A stretch of DNA of 64,000 nt from Pontixanthobacter aestiaquae (GTDB taxonomy: Bacteria > Pseudomonadota > Alphaproteobacteria > Sphingomonadales > Sphingomonadaceae): positions 2,365,001-2,429,000 of the forward strand of contig NZ_WTYZ01000001.1 in the NCBI RefSeq assembly GCF_009827455.1, read 5' to 3'. Positions within the stretch are counted from its first letter, which is position 1, and every line of letters begins with the position of its first letter. Both the position numbers and the translations under genes were made by a program. The notes below the pieces were generated by a model. That model did no database searches, was not told the origin of the DNA, and saw only the letters and a list, made by a program, of their open reading frames with translations. Positions 54,800 to 63,019 of this stretch are shown piece after piece.

Positions 54800-55393
54800 A
54801 TGTCGAATATCCTCCACATAACTGCCAGCATCCGCGGCAACGAATCTGTATCGCGCAGTCTGAGCAACACCCTTGCCCAAGGCCTCTCATCGAAATCGGG
54901 AGCGAGTGTCGTTGAACGAGATCTCACCGCAAACGACCTGCCTTTTATTGATGCGGATCGCTTCGCCGCCAATCTTGCACCTCATGCAGAGCGCACCGGA
55001 GAACAACAGAAACTGGCTGCGATTGCTGACGAATTGATTGACGAACTCAAAGCAGCAGACACCATCGTGTTCGGCGTCCCGATCTATAATTTCTCGGTCC
55101 CGGCAACCGTCAAAGCATGGGCTGATCTGGTCGCTCGAGCAGGCACCACATTTGCCTACACGCCCGATGGCCCCAAAGGTCTACTGGAAGGCAAAAAAGC
55201 GTATATCGCGGTCGCATCGGGCGGAACGCCGGTGGGCAGCGACATCGATTTCATGACACCGTGGCTCACATTCTTCCTCGGCTTCTTGGGCATCCATGAT
55301 GTCGAAGTCATTGCGGCTGACGGAATTATGGGCGACGACGGTGAAGAGAAGATCGCTACGGCCAATGACGCAGTTGCAAAGCTCGCCGCTTGA
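54800..55393 (+). CDS. azoR: FMN-dependent NADH-azoreductase
   Basis: 197 residues from the ATG at 54800 with AAGGA upstream; the frame is open 72 bases further into pirin but that start is not supported. Flavodoxin-like fold: LHITASIRGNESVSRSLS, then the FMN-binding PIYNFSVPATVKAWADLVARAGTTFAY and VASGGTPVGSDIDFMTPWLTFFLGFLGI. Reduces quinones and azo dyes with NADH, a detoxifying role. Between pirin and doxX. Confidence 0.92.
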   Translation: MSNILHITASIRGNESVSRSLSNTLAQGLSSKSGASVVERDLTANDLPFIDADRFAANLAPHAERTGEQQKLAAIADELIDELKAADTIVFGVPIYNFSVPATVKAWADLVARAGTTFAYTPDGPKGLLEGKKAYIAVASGGTPVGSDIDFMTPWLTFFLGFLGIHDVEVIAADGIMGDDGEEKIATANDAVAKLAA

Positions 55394-55418
55394 GCCAGTC
55401 AGACCAAGGAGAGACATT

Positions 55419-55814
55419 ATGACAGATACACACCCTGCTTCACGCGACGCCGCAGTTGTCATCGCGCGGATCCTGCTCGGCACATTGTTCGTGCTCGCCG
55501 GCATCAACAAGCTGATGGGTGCGGAAGGCACTATCGGCTATATCGAATCAGCGGGATTGCCTTTGGCACAAGTTGTTTATGCAGGAACGGTCGCGGTCGA
55601 AATTCTTGGCGGATTGGCGATTATTGTCGGCTTCAAAGCGCGCTGGGCTGGCCTGGCACTCGCATTGTTCTGCATTGCGACCGCAGCTCTGTTCCACAAC
55701 GATTTTAGCGTACAAAGCGAGATGACGGCGTTCCTCAAAAACCTAGCCATTGGCGGAGGGATGCTGATGGTCTTCGCTTTTGGTCCGGGCCGCTATTCCC
55801 TCGATAAGGGTTAA
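55419..55814 (+). CDS. DoxX family membrane protein
   Basis: 131 residues from the ATG at 55419, preceded by GGAGAG. Four membrane spans; the DoxX signature is RILLGTLFVLAGINKLMGAEGTIGYIESAGLP. DoxX-like proteins link to redox detoxification and thiosulfate or quinone metabolism. Last gene of the LysR-controlled operon. Confidence 0.92.
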   Translation: MTDTHPASRDAAVVIARILLGTLFVLAGINKLMGAEGTIGYIESAGLPLAQVVYAGTVAVEILGGLAIIVGFKARWAGLALALFCIATAALFHNDFSVQSEMTAFLKNLAIGGGMLMVFAFGPGRYSLDKG

Positions 55815-55847
55815 GCCTGACAGTCACACAAACAGTTGCCGGGGAGT

Positions 55848-58163
55848 CTAACTCTCCGGCACTTTGCGTTTTAGCTCGTCCAGCCACACATCGGCCACAG
55901 CATCGCTGGGCGCACGCCAGTCTCCGCGTGGTGACAAAGCGCCGCCAGCCGAAACCTTCGGCCCATTGGGTAAGGCACTCCGCTTGAACTGGCTGAACTG
56001 GAAAAAGCGCCAGAGGAATTTTTCAAGCCATCCTCGCAATGTTGCGAGATCATATTCATTCTTCTTGGCTTCCGGAAAATCAGCGGGCCACAGGCCCTCG
56101 CTGGCATCTTTCCAAGCGTGATAGGCGAGGAACGCGACTTTGCTCGGTTTCTGACCATACCGGATAATGTGATGGAGGAAGAAGTCGTTGAGCTCATACG
56201 GGCCAATCTTCTCTTCGGTGCTCTGCATTCCGCCTTCCTTGTCCGCTGGCACCAACTCGGGAGAGATTTCGGTGTCGAGGATCGCTTGCAGGACTTCATC
56301 GGTTGCATCGTCGAATTGATCCGTCTGGATGGACCAGCGGATGAGATATTGGATCAATGTCTTGGGCACGCCGGCATTCACGCCGTAGTGGCTCATCTGG
56401 TCGCCGACGCCGTAGGTGCACCAACCCAGCGCCAATTCGCTAAGGTCGCCAGTGCCGAGGACAAAGCCACTGTGCTGGCCGGACAGGCGGAACAAATAGT
56501 CAGTACGCAGACCAGCCTGCACGTTCTCGAACGTCACATCATAAACCGGCTCGCCATCGGCGAAGGGGTGCCCGATATCTTCCAGCATCCGCGTCGCCGC
56601 GGGGACGATATCGATCTCCTCCGCTGAAATATCCATCGCTTCCATCAGCTTCCATGCATTCGAGTTGGTGTGATCGGATGTACCGAAGCCGGGCATGGTG
56701 AAGCCCTTGATCATCTTCCGGTCAAACCCCAGACGGTCGCAGGTCTTCGCCGCGACGATCAGTGCATGCGTACTGTCTAGCCCGCCAGAGATACCAATGA
56801 CTATGCTCTTGGCCTTTGTCGCGGTCAGGCGGCGCATCAGGCCATCGACTTGAATGTTGAATGCTTCGTAGCAATCCTCGTCGAGCTTGTTTGCGCGGTT
56901 GGGGACGAAAGGAAAGCGGCGGATCGGGCGATGCAGACCGATATCGCCGCCAATCGATTTGTGCTCGAAGATGACCGTGCGGAACCAGTTCTCTGGGCAA
57001 TCCTCGGCCTCCGCTGCATCGTTGAACGTCTGGTTGCGCATCCGTTCGGAAAGCAACCGCTCAGTATCCACATCGGCGATACTGAGTTCGGCATCGAGGC
57101 TGAAGCGTTCGCTTTCGGCCAACAGATCGCCAAATTCGTAGATCATCCCCTGCCCGTCCCACGCAAGGTCCGTCGTGCTCTCACCATGCCCACTGGCCGA
57201 ATAGGCGTAGGCAGCGATTGCGCGCGATGATTGGGCGCGGGCGAGCATATGCCGTTCATCCGATTTGCCGATGGTCACGTTGGAGGCAGATAAGTTCGCG
57301 AGAATGGTCGCCCCGGCCAGTGCACCCAAAGTCGAGGGCGGATTGGGCGCCCAATAGTCTTCGCAAATCTCAACATTCAACTTGAAGCCCGGCAAATTCG
57401 ACGCAGTAAAGATCAAATCGGTTCCGAAGGGTACAGTCTGACCAGCAACCGCAATCTCCTGACCTTGCACACTGCGCCCATGTGCGAACCAGCGCTTCTC
57501 GTAATATTCGCGGTAGTTGGGGAGGAAGCTTTTGGGGATTACGCCGAGTAGCTTTCCGCCTGCAATCACCAACGCCGCATTATATATCTTGCCATTACGT
57601 CGCAGCGGAGCGCCGATCAGCAGAACGGGTGATAGCTTGGCCGAGGTTTTCACAATATCGCCAACCGCCGCCTCAACCGCATCAAGCAGCGCAGACTGCA
57701 AATGCAGGTCGTCAATCGCATAAGATGACACACACAGCTCCGGATAGACCACCAGATCGACGTAGGCATCCTGCGCGCGTTTAGCCTCGGTCAGAATGGC
57801 ATCACGGTTGAATGTTACATCGGCAGTGCGAACCTGCGGTGTACTCGTTGCCACACGAACGAAGCCGTGATTATGCGCGCTGTAGAAAGGGTGGGAGTCG
57901 CTGCTCATGGCAGAATCTTTCGTTTGAGGAAGTTCGTCTGGGGCCGGTTCGAGCCACTCTTCAAGGGTGCAAATGCCTAGCTCGGCCAAGCGCTTCTGTA
58001 CCGCTGCACGGGCGATCTTGCCTTTGGTTTCCCAGCCATAGACCGTGCGACTTGGCCAAGGCTCCGGATGGCCATAGCGCGCACCAAATTCCTCCGCATT
58101 TAGCCGCGGATCATGCGCCTCCCGCCATTCGCGGATTTTGGAGCCAGCCAAGTGCATAGACAT
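55848..58163 (-). CDS. nadE: Glutamine-dependent NAD synthetase with N-terminal helix-turn-helix extension
   Basis: 771 residues if translation begins at the ATG at 58163. Residues 1-80 form an XRE-like helix-turn-helix ([24 protein letters not shown] ... [23 protein letters not shown]). From about residue 86 ([20 protein letters not shown]) the standard enzyme begins: a nitrilase-type glutaminase with Glu ([13 protein letters not shown]), Lys ([19 protein letters not shown]) and Cys ([10 protein letters not shown]), then the NAD synthetase domain with SGGLDS. The frame is open throughout, with no stop. A separate enzyme start at 57908 remains possible, but its SD is weak. It makes NAD+ from deamido-NAD, glutamine and ATP. 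Confidence 0.88.
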   Translation of the reverse strand: MSMHLAGSKIREWREAHDPRLNAEEFGARYGHPEPWPSRTVYGWETKGKIARAAVQKRLAELGICTLEEWLEPAPDELPQTKDSAMSSDSHPFYSAHNHGFVRVATSTPQVRTADVTFNRDAILTEAKRAQDAYVDLVVYPELCVSSYAIDDLHLQSALLDAVEAAVGDIVKTSAKLSPVLLIGAPLRRNGKIYNAALVIAGGKLLGVIPKSFLPNYREYYEKRWFAHGRSVQGQEIAVAGQTVPFGTDLIFTASNLPGFKLNVEICEDYWAPNPPSTLGALAGATILANLSASNVTIGKSDERHMLARAQSSRAIAAYAYSASGHGESTTDLAWDGQGMIYEFGDLLAESERFSLDAELSIADVDTERLLSERMRNQTFNDAAEAEDCPENWFRTVIFEHKSIGGDIGLHRPIRRFPFVPNRANKLDEDCYEAFNIQVDGLMRRLTATKAKSIVIGISGGLDSTHALIVAAKTCDRLGFDRKMIKGFTMPGFGTSDHTNSNAWKLMEAMDISAEEIDIVPAATRMLEDIGHPFADGEPVYDVTFENVQAGLRTDYLFRLSGQHSGFVLGTGDLSELALGWCTYGVGDQMSHYGVNAGVPKTLIQYLIRWSIQTDQFDDATDEVLQAILDTEISPELVPADKEGGMQSTEEKIGPYELNDFFLHHIIRYGQKPSKVAFLAYHAWKDASEGLWPADFPEAKKNEYDLATLRGWLEKFLWRFFQFSQFKRSALPNGPKVSAGGALSPRGDWRAPSDAVADVWLDELKRKVPES

Positions 58164-58182
58164 CCAGTATCCCAAAAGGATA

Positions 58183-59190
58183 CTATGCCGCAAGCAGTTC
58201 CTGCGCGGATGGCGCTTCTTCAAGAAGGTTGATCAGCGCCCGCTCGTGTCGCGAAAGATACGCAGTCCGACGCGGCATGCAAGTACTCTCACGCCATTTG
58301 TCCTGAGTCTCAACCAAAGAAATGACCGCGGGATGAATGTAGCTTTTTCGCGTGATTGCAGGTGTATTACCCAGCCTCTCAGCGACACCTTCACACATCG
58401 TGGTAATCGTCAGATGGTCACGGCAGTTGGCAAGTGCGCCCAACGCTAGCACTGAGGCGTGCCATGTGCGAAAGTTCTTCGCCGTGAAATTCTCACCCAT
58501 TGTATCGCGCAGATATTCGTTAACGTCGCCGCTGCCGATCGGTTGCCGTTGACCGTCCAGATCATAATACTGGAATAAATGCTGTCCGGGTACGTCGCGC
58601 GCATCCTGTACTGCGTTGGCAAGTTCCGGATCTTGCAAAGTAACCTGGCGTTTTTTGCCACCTTTGCCCACAAACGCAATATTAAGAGTGTCACCGTCGA
58701 TCTGGGCATGCCGGTCACGCAATGTCGAGGCGCCGAAACTTTTATTCCGCTTTTTGTAGGCTTCGTTCCCAATCCGCACGAAGCCCAGATCAAGCAGCCT
58801 AACCACTGCCGCCAATACCCGCTCTTTCGAAGCGCTGTTGCCGACGATGTCTTGTTCTACGCGCTTGCGCACCAGCGGCAGCAATTTGCCGAACATGACG
58901 CAGCCGTCGAATTTCTCGCTTTCCTTCATGGTGCGGAAATCAGGGTGATATCGATATTGTTTGCGGCCCTTATCGTCATAACCCGTCGCCAGAATATGAC
59001 CATTGGGTGCAGGGCAGTACCACGCATCCTTGTAAGCCGGCGGCAACGCAATGGCGTTCAGCCGCGTCTTTTCAGCACGGTCTCTGATCAGCGTTCCCTT
59101 GGGGTCATAATAGGCCCACCCACGGCCCGCACCCTTCCGGGTAATGCCCGGCAAACTGTCGTCGACATAGATGAGCTTCTGATCCTGCAT
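58183..59190 (-). CDS. DNA topoisomerase IB
   Basis: 335 residues from the ATG at 59190 (MQDQKLIYVDDSLPGITRKG). Bacterial poxvirus-type topoisomerase IB: RAEKTRLNAIALPPAYKDAWYCP in the N-terminal domain, then VRIGNEAYKKRNKSFGASTLRDRH (catalytic Arg region), GKGGKKRQV (Lys), FRTWHASVLALG and ITRKSYIHP with the active tyrosine. It relaxes supercoils through a 3'-phosphotyrosine. It ends 20 bases before nadE on the same strand. Confidence 0.93.
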   Translation of the reverse strand: MQDQKLIYVDDSLPGITRKGAGRGWAYYDPKGTLIRDRAEKTRLNAIALPPAYKDAWYCPAPNGHILATGYDDKGRKQYRYHPDFRTMKESEKFDGCVMFGKLLPLVRKRVEQDIVGNSASKERVLAAVVRLLDLGFVRIGNEAYKKRNKSFGASTLRDRHAQIDGDTLNIAFVGKGGKKRQVTLQDPELANAVQDARDVPGQHLFQYYDLDGQRQPIGSGDVNEYLRDTMGENFTAKNFRTWHASVLALGALANCRDHLTITTMCEGVAERLGNTPAITRKSYIHPAVISLVETQDKWRESTCMPRRTAYLSRHERALINLLEEAPSAQELLAA

Positions 59191-59278
59191 GCAAAGATAA
59201 CCGCCACGCTTGCTTGCGGTTCCGTAACGGTGCACCCAATTTGATCGAACAGTCAGCTGAACAAGCAGGAGAATTCCG

Positions 59279-60133
59279 ATGACCGATACCACCTACACCC
59301 CTCCCGAAGTCTGGACGCATGATGCGGAGAACGGCGGAAAATTCGCCAACATCAATCGCCCAACGGCAGGCGCGCGCGAGGAAAAGGAGCTGCCGCGCGG
59401 CGATAATCCCCATCAGCTTTACTCGCTCGCCACGCCCAACGGCGTAAAGGCGAACATCATCTTTGAAGAGTTGCTTGAAGCGGGTCATTCAGACGCCGAA
59501 TACGACGCTTGGATAATCAATATCGGCGAAGGCGTGCAATTCACCAGCGGATTCGTTGACATCAACCCCAATTCTAAAATCCCAGCGATGGTCGACCATT
59601 CTGGCGATTCGCCCATCCGCGTGTTCGAAAGCGGTGCGATCTTGATGCATATGGCGGAGAAGTTCGGCAAATTCCTGCCTACTGACGCCGCAGCGCGCGC
59701 CGAAACGCTTAGCTGGCTGTTCTGGCAAGTGGGCAGCGCTCCGTTCATTGGCGGCGGCTTCGGCCATTTCTATGCCTATGCGCCGGAGAAATACGAGTAT
59801 CCGATCAATCGCTATGCGATGGAAACCAAGAGGCTGTTCGATGTCGCAAATAACCGGCTGAAAGAAACACGGTTCCTAGCGGGTGATGACTACACCATCG
59901 CCGATATGGCCGCCGCGCCTTGGCTGGCTCCTTTCACCACGGGTGAGATATATGGCGAGGCGAAAAAGTTCCTCTCTATCGATGAATATGAGGCCGTAAA
60001 TCGCTGGGCGAGCGAAGTGATGGATCGCCCAGCGGTGAAACGCGCCAAGATGGTCAATCGGACATGGGGCGACGAGGATACTCAGGTTCCCAACCGCCAT
60101 TCATCCGCCGATTTCGATGGTAAAGCGGTCTAA
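59279..60133 (+). CDS. yghU: YghU-type glutathione S-transferase
   Basis: 284 residues. N-terminal thioredoxin-like domain (LYSLATPNGVKANIIFEELLEAG, NPNSKIPAMVDH, RVFESGAILMHMAEKFG) and C-terminal helical domain (DYTIADMAAAPWLAPF). Nu-class YghU proteins reduce organic peroxides using bound glutathiones. Long N- and C-terminal extensions fit that class. It diverges from topoisomerase IB. Confidence 0.92.
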   Translation: MTDTTYTPPEVWTHDAENGGKFANINRPTAGAREEKELPRGDNPHQLYSLATPNGVKANIIFEELLEAGHSDAEYDAWIINIGEGVQFTSGFVDINPNSKIPAMVDHSGDSPIRVFESGAILMHMAEKFGKFLPTDAAARAETLSWLFWQVGSAPFIGGGFGHFYAYAPEKYEYPINRYAMETKRLFDVANNRLKETRFLAGDDYTIADMAAAPWLAPFTTGEIYGEAKKFLSIDEYEAVNRWASEVMDRPAVKRAKMVNRTWGDEDTQVPNRHSSADFDGKAV

Positions 60134-60246
60134 ATAGACTGCGAGGGGCAATTGTTCGCATGAAAGCAGCGATTGCCCCCTTCCATTCCGCAAACACCGC
60201 GTTATATGGGGCGCGCTTGTCGCGGGATTAGTTCCGCAAAAGCTGC

Positions 60247-60321
60247 TGGGGTGTGGCCAAGTGGTAAGGCACCGGTTTTTGGTATCGGCATTCGCAGGTT
60301 CGATCCCTGCCACCCCAGCCA
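60247..60321 (+). tRNA. tRNA-Gln (anticodon TTG)
   Basis: The cloverleaf reads TGGGGTG acceptor, D-arm GCCAAGTGGTAAGGC, anticodon loop TTTTGGT with anticodon TTG, T-arm GCAGGTTCGATCCCTGC, and CACCCCA acceptor partner, then an encoded GCCA end. The T-rich TTTTCTTTTTC behind it may serve as a stop signal. Close to the E. coli tRNA-Gln form. Confidence 0.96.
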
Positions 60322-60358
60322 TTTTCTTTTTCTGCCATTGTTGACGCGAGGCGAAGCG

Positions 60359-61288
60359 TTATTCGCTTTGCGTACCATCTTCGGGCTGGTTCTCCTGGAG
60401 AGGCGCACCCGCGCTTCCATCGGGTTCGCCATCGCTGGATTCTGGAGTCTCGACAACGACCGGCTCCATCTTCGGGAAGTCTTTGTCGAGCCGGTCTTCA
60501 ACCGCTTTGCTCAGATCGGTAATCCGCTCTGCATTGACACCCAGATCGCTGGTTCCGAGCCGTGAAGTCGAGCGGAAGTCAATGCTCGACCCCGTTTCGG
60601 TTGCCCGGACCCGGGCAACGACATCGTCCTCAAAACCGTACCAGAACACAACCGCAGTGCCTTCGACGATGCCTGCATCTTCATCGACAGTGACATTCTG
60701 AAACCCGCGCATGTCCATTGCATCTTTGATCGCGATGATTGCGTCGGCAGGTGCGCGGTCGATTGTGAGAGTTTCCAGATCGGGATAGCCGTCGGCGATC
60801 AAACTCGCTGCCGTCACGCCTTTCAAATCAGCGTTCTCTGCCCATTTGTCGTAATTGCCAAGTGGTACGTTGAAATCGAGCAATTCATTCACGTTCTCTC
60901 CGCTATCAGCACGCGCCTCGACCATTGCATCAGAAAATTGCGGCGCATCAGCGGTGTTTGTGGTGATGTCATAGATAAATGGCACAGAGCCAGCCGTTGA
61001 TTGCAGCCCCATTAAACCGCCTGCAAAGCCAAGCGGCACGAGTAGTGCCAGCAATGCTGCCATCCAATTGCCCTTGGGCTTGCTTATGAGCGCGACGACA
61101 AGGCCGATGATCGCCAACACGGCAACCACCCCTGCCCCGATCATACCCCACTGGATCGTCATCGTTCCAAAAGCGAAGAGCTTGTCGATCATGCCGAGCT
61201 TCGCACCAAACATGGCGACAGCGAACCAGACGAGAAGAAAAATGGCGAGGAGCAGCGCAAGGCGTGGCGTTTTCTTAAGAATGTTCAT
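60359..61288 (-). CDS. DUF1499 membrane protein
   Basis: 309 residues. Two or three hydrophobic segments in the first 105 residues. Then a DUF1499 domain with TLTIDRAPADAIIAIKDAMDMRGFQNVTVDEDAGIVEGTAVVFWYGFEDDVVARVRA and the SRLGTSDLGVNAERI ending. The last 40 residues are acidic and low complexity. Function is unknown. Confidence 0.85.
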   Translation of the reverse strand: MNILKKTPRLALLLAIFLLVWFAVAMFGAKLGMIDKLFAFGTMTIQWGMIGAGVVAVLAIIGLVVALISKPKGNWMAALLALLVPLGFAGGLMGLQSTAGSVPFIYDITTNTADAPQFSDAMVEARADSGENVNELLDFNVPLGNYDKWAENADLKGVTAASLIADGYPDLETLTIDRAPADAIIAIKDAMDMRGFQNVTVDEDAGIVEGTAVVFWYGFEDDVVARVRATETGSSIDFRSTSRLGTSDLGVNAERITDLSKAVEDRLDKDFPKMEPVVVETPESSDGEPDGSAGAPLQENQPEDGTQSE

Positions 61289-61333
61289 GCGCCGCTAGAT
61301 GCACCAGCATGCGCGCAGTCGCAAGCGCGGTGA

Positions 61334-62023
61334 TTATTCGGCCAGAATTTCCAACGGAGGTTGGGGATTGTTGGGCGTCAGGATCATCACGCCATCTTCA
61401 ACTCGCCAACCTTTAAGGCGGGACAGAAGATTCATTCCGATGACGCTGGTGTCCCCCAGGTTGGGCGCAATGATCACATCGAGTCCGCGCGCCGCAACAT
61501 TGCCGAAGCGCAGCTCATCCATAGTCGCGACATAGGCAGAGGCAGTGCCGTTGGCTGTGCTAAGTTGTACGGGTAATCCGCCCGCCCGTGGCTTCATCCC
61601 GACGCGGTCCGCCACTTTCGATGATACTGCAGTCAGTGTCGCGCCGGTATCAACCATAAATCTGACCGGCTCGCCATTGACCTGCGCGACAAGCCAATAA
61701 TGCCCGTCGGGTGCCAGCGGGATACGCGTTTCGCCGCCCTCGACCACCTGTTCAGGTAAGCCCATAGTCGGAAGAGCCAAGTCGATGCGCGGATCGAACC
61801 GGACCATTTGCAAAACGATGGCCACGACAATTCCGGTGAGCGCTAATGTACTGGTGACGCGTACCAAACCGCCCAGCGGCAGATCGCGGCGCACCATAAT
61901 CGCACCTATCCAGCCGGCAATCAATGCCGCCAATGTCGCCATTAACAATCCGGAACGTGGCACTTCGCTAAGTACCGCCGCGGCGGAACTCCATATATCA
62001 GCGAGGACACCTGGACTATCCAT
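61334..62023 (-). CDS. Membrane-anchored retropepsin-like aspartic protease
   Basis: 229 residues. Three hydrophobic spans in the first 75. The catalytic half-domain (about 100-225) reads YWLVAQVNGEPVRFMVDTGATLTAVSSKVADRVGMK, with the active DTGA, and then IIAPNLGDTSVIGMNLLSRLKGWRVEDGVMIL. This TIGR02281-type clan AA family works as a homodimer. Substrates are unknown. Confidence 0.88.
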   Translation of the reverse strand: MDSPGVLADIWSSAAAVLSEVPRSGLLMATLAALIAGWIGAIMVRRDLPLGGLVRVTSTLALTGIVVAIVLQMVRFDPRIDLALPTMGLPEQVVEGGETRIPLAPDGHYWLVAQVNGEPVRFMVDTGATLTAVSSKVADRVGMKPRAGGLPVQLSTANGTASAYVATMDELRFGNVAARGLDVIIAPNLGDTSVIGMNLLSRLKGWRVEDGVMILTPNNPQPPLEILAE

Positions 62024-62068
62024 TTAACCTATATAGGAGCATTGCCGCTTAAGTTCCATGAACGGCTC

Positions 62069-63019
62069 TTATAGCGCATTTAGAAAGCGTTGCGCCACGC
62101 CGTGCCCTGACAGCCAAGCGCCCTCGACACGCGGTTGAGAGAGCCAATCGCCTGCCACGCCGAGCGAAATATCTGCATTCCATAGCGCTGCATCACCTTC
62201 GGCAGCTTGCGACTGAGCATAGCGCCAACGGTGAGCGGTCAAATAGGTTGGTGCGACGGGTTTTATACCTGCTTGCCTGAAGAACGCTGATAGCAATCGG
62301 TCCGCGACCACATCTTTACCCAGCTCCAGAATTTCGCGCGAATGATCGGCCGATGCGTGGATCACCCAGCACTCTTCAACCCCGCGCCCTGGCTTTGCAT
62401 TATTACGTGCAGCCCATGAAATCTGAGCCTTGCGATCGCGCAAAGTATCTTGCTCGATTGGCAGCGGCGCTGCAAAACTCGCCATCACTGCCCAGCACGG
62501 ATCGGACGTCGACGCTGCGGCTTGTTCTGCGAAAGTCGGCGCAACCTCTGCAAGCAGTTCCCCAGCCTGTTCGGCAGGCAATGCCAGTAGCAGGTGCGAA
62601 TAGGACTCAGTCGAACCCTCGAACTCTAAGTGCCAATGATCACCTTGTTGAGTGAGACGAAGAGCGCGTTCGCCCCAGCAAACGTCAAGCGCGGCTGCCA
62701 TATGCTTGAGCGGAGCATTCATTGCTGGCGTGCCAACATAGGCTTCCGCGCCTGCTGCAGGCCACGGCGCGACGAGGCCTTGTTGCTCCCACTCTTTTAC
62801 AACGGCTTTGAAACCTGCATCGCGTGCAGTGAAGTATTGCGCGCCATGATCGAAGTGCAAAGTAACACCGTCGATCTTAGCGCGGCGCGTGGCCATCCGT
62901 CCCCCTGCGCCGCGACCCTTGTCATAAATAACCGCAGCAATGCCGTGCTTGGCTAGCTCGGTTGCACAAGCCAACCCTGCCATGCCAGCACCAATGATTG
63001 CGACTTTCACATCCCTCAC
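62069..63019 (-). CDS. Renalase-like FAD-dependent oxidoreductase
   Basis: 316 residues from a GTG that overlaps the egtD stop (GTGA). Rossmann FAD motif VAIIGAGMAGLACATELAKHG at the N-terminus, then GRGAGGRMATRR, GVTLHFDHGAQYFTARD and the C-terminal GVAGDWL ... WLSGHGVAQRF. Bacterial renalases oxidise 2- and 6-dihydro-NAD(P) isomers. Coupling to egtD suggests one transcript. Confidence 0.88.
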   Translation of the reverse strand: MRDVKVAIIGAGMAGLACATELAKHGIAAVIYDKGRGAGGRMATRRAKIDGVTLHFDHGAQYFTARDAGFKAVVKEWEQQGLVAPWPAAGAEAYVGTPAMNAPLKHMAAALDVCWGERALRLTQQGDHWHLEFEGSTESYSHLLLALPAEQAGELLAEVAPTFAEQAAASTSDPCWAVMASFAAPLPIEQDTLRDRKAQISWAARNNAKPGRGVEECWVIHASADHSREILELGKDVVADRLLSAFFRQAGIKPVAPTYLTAHRWRYAQSQAAEGDAALWNADISLGVAGDWLSQPRVEGAWLSGHGVAQRFLNAL

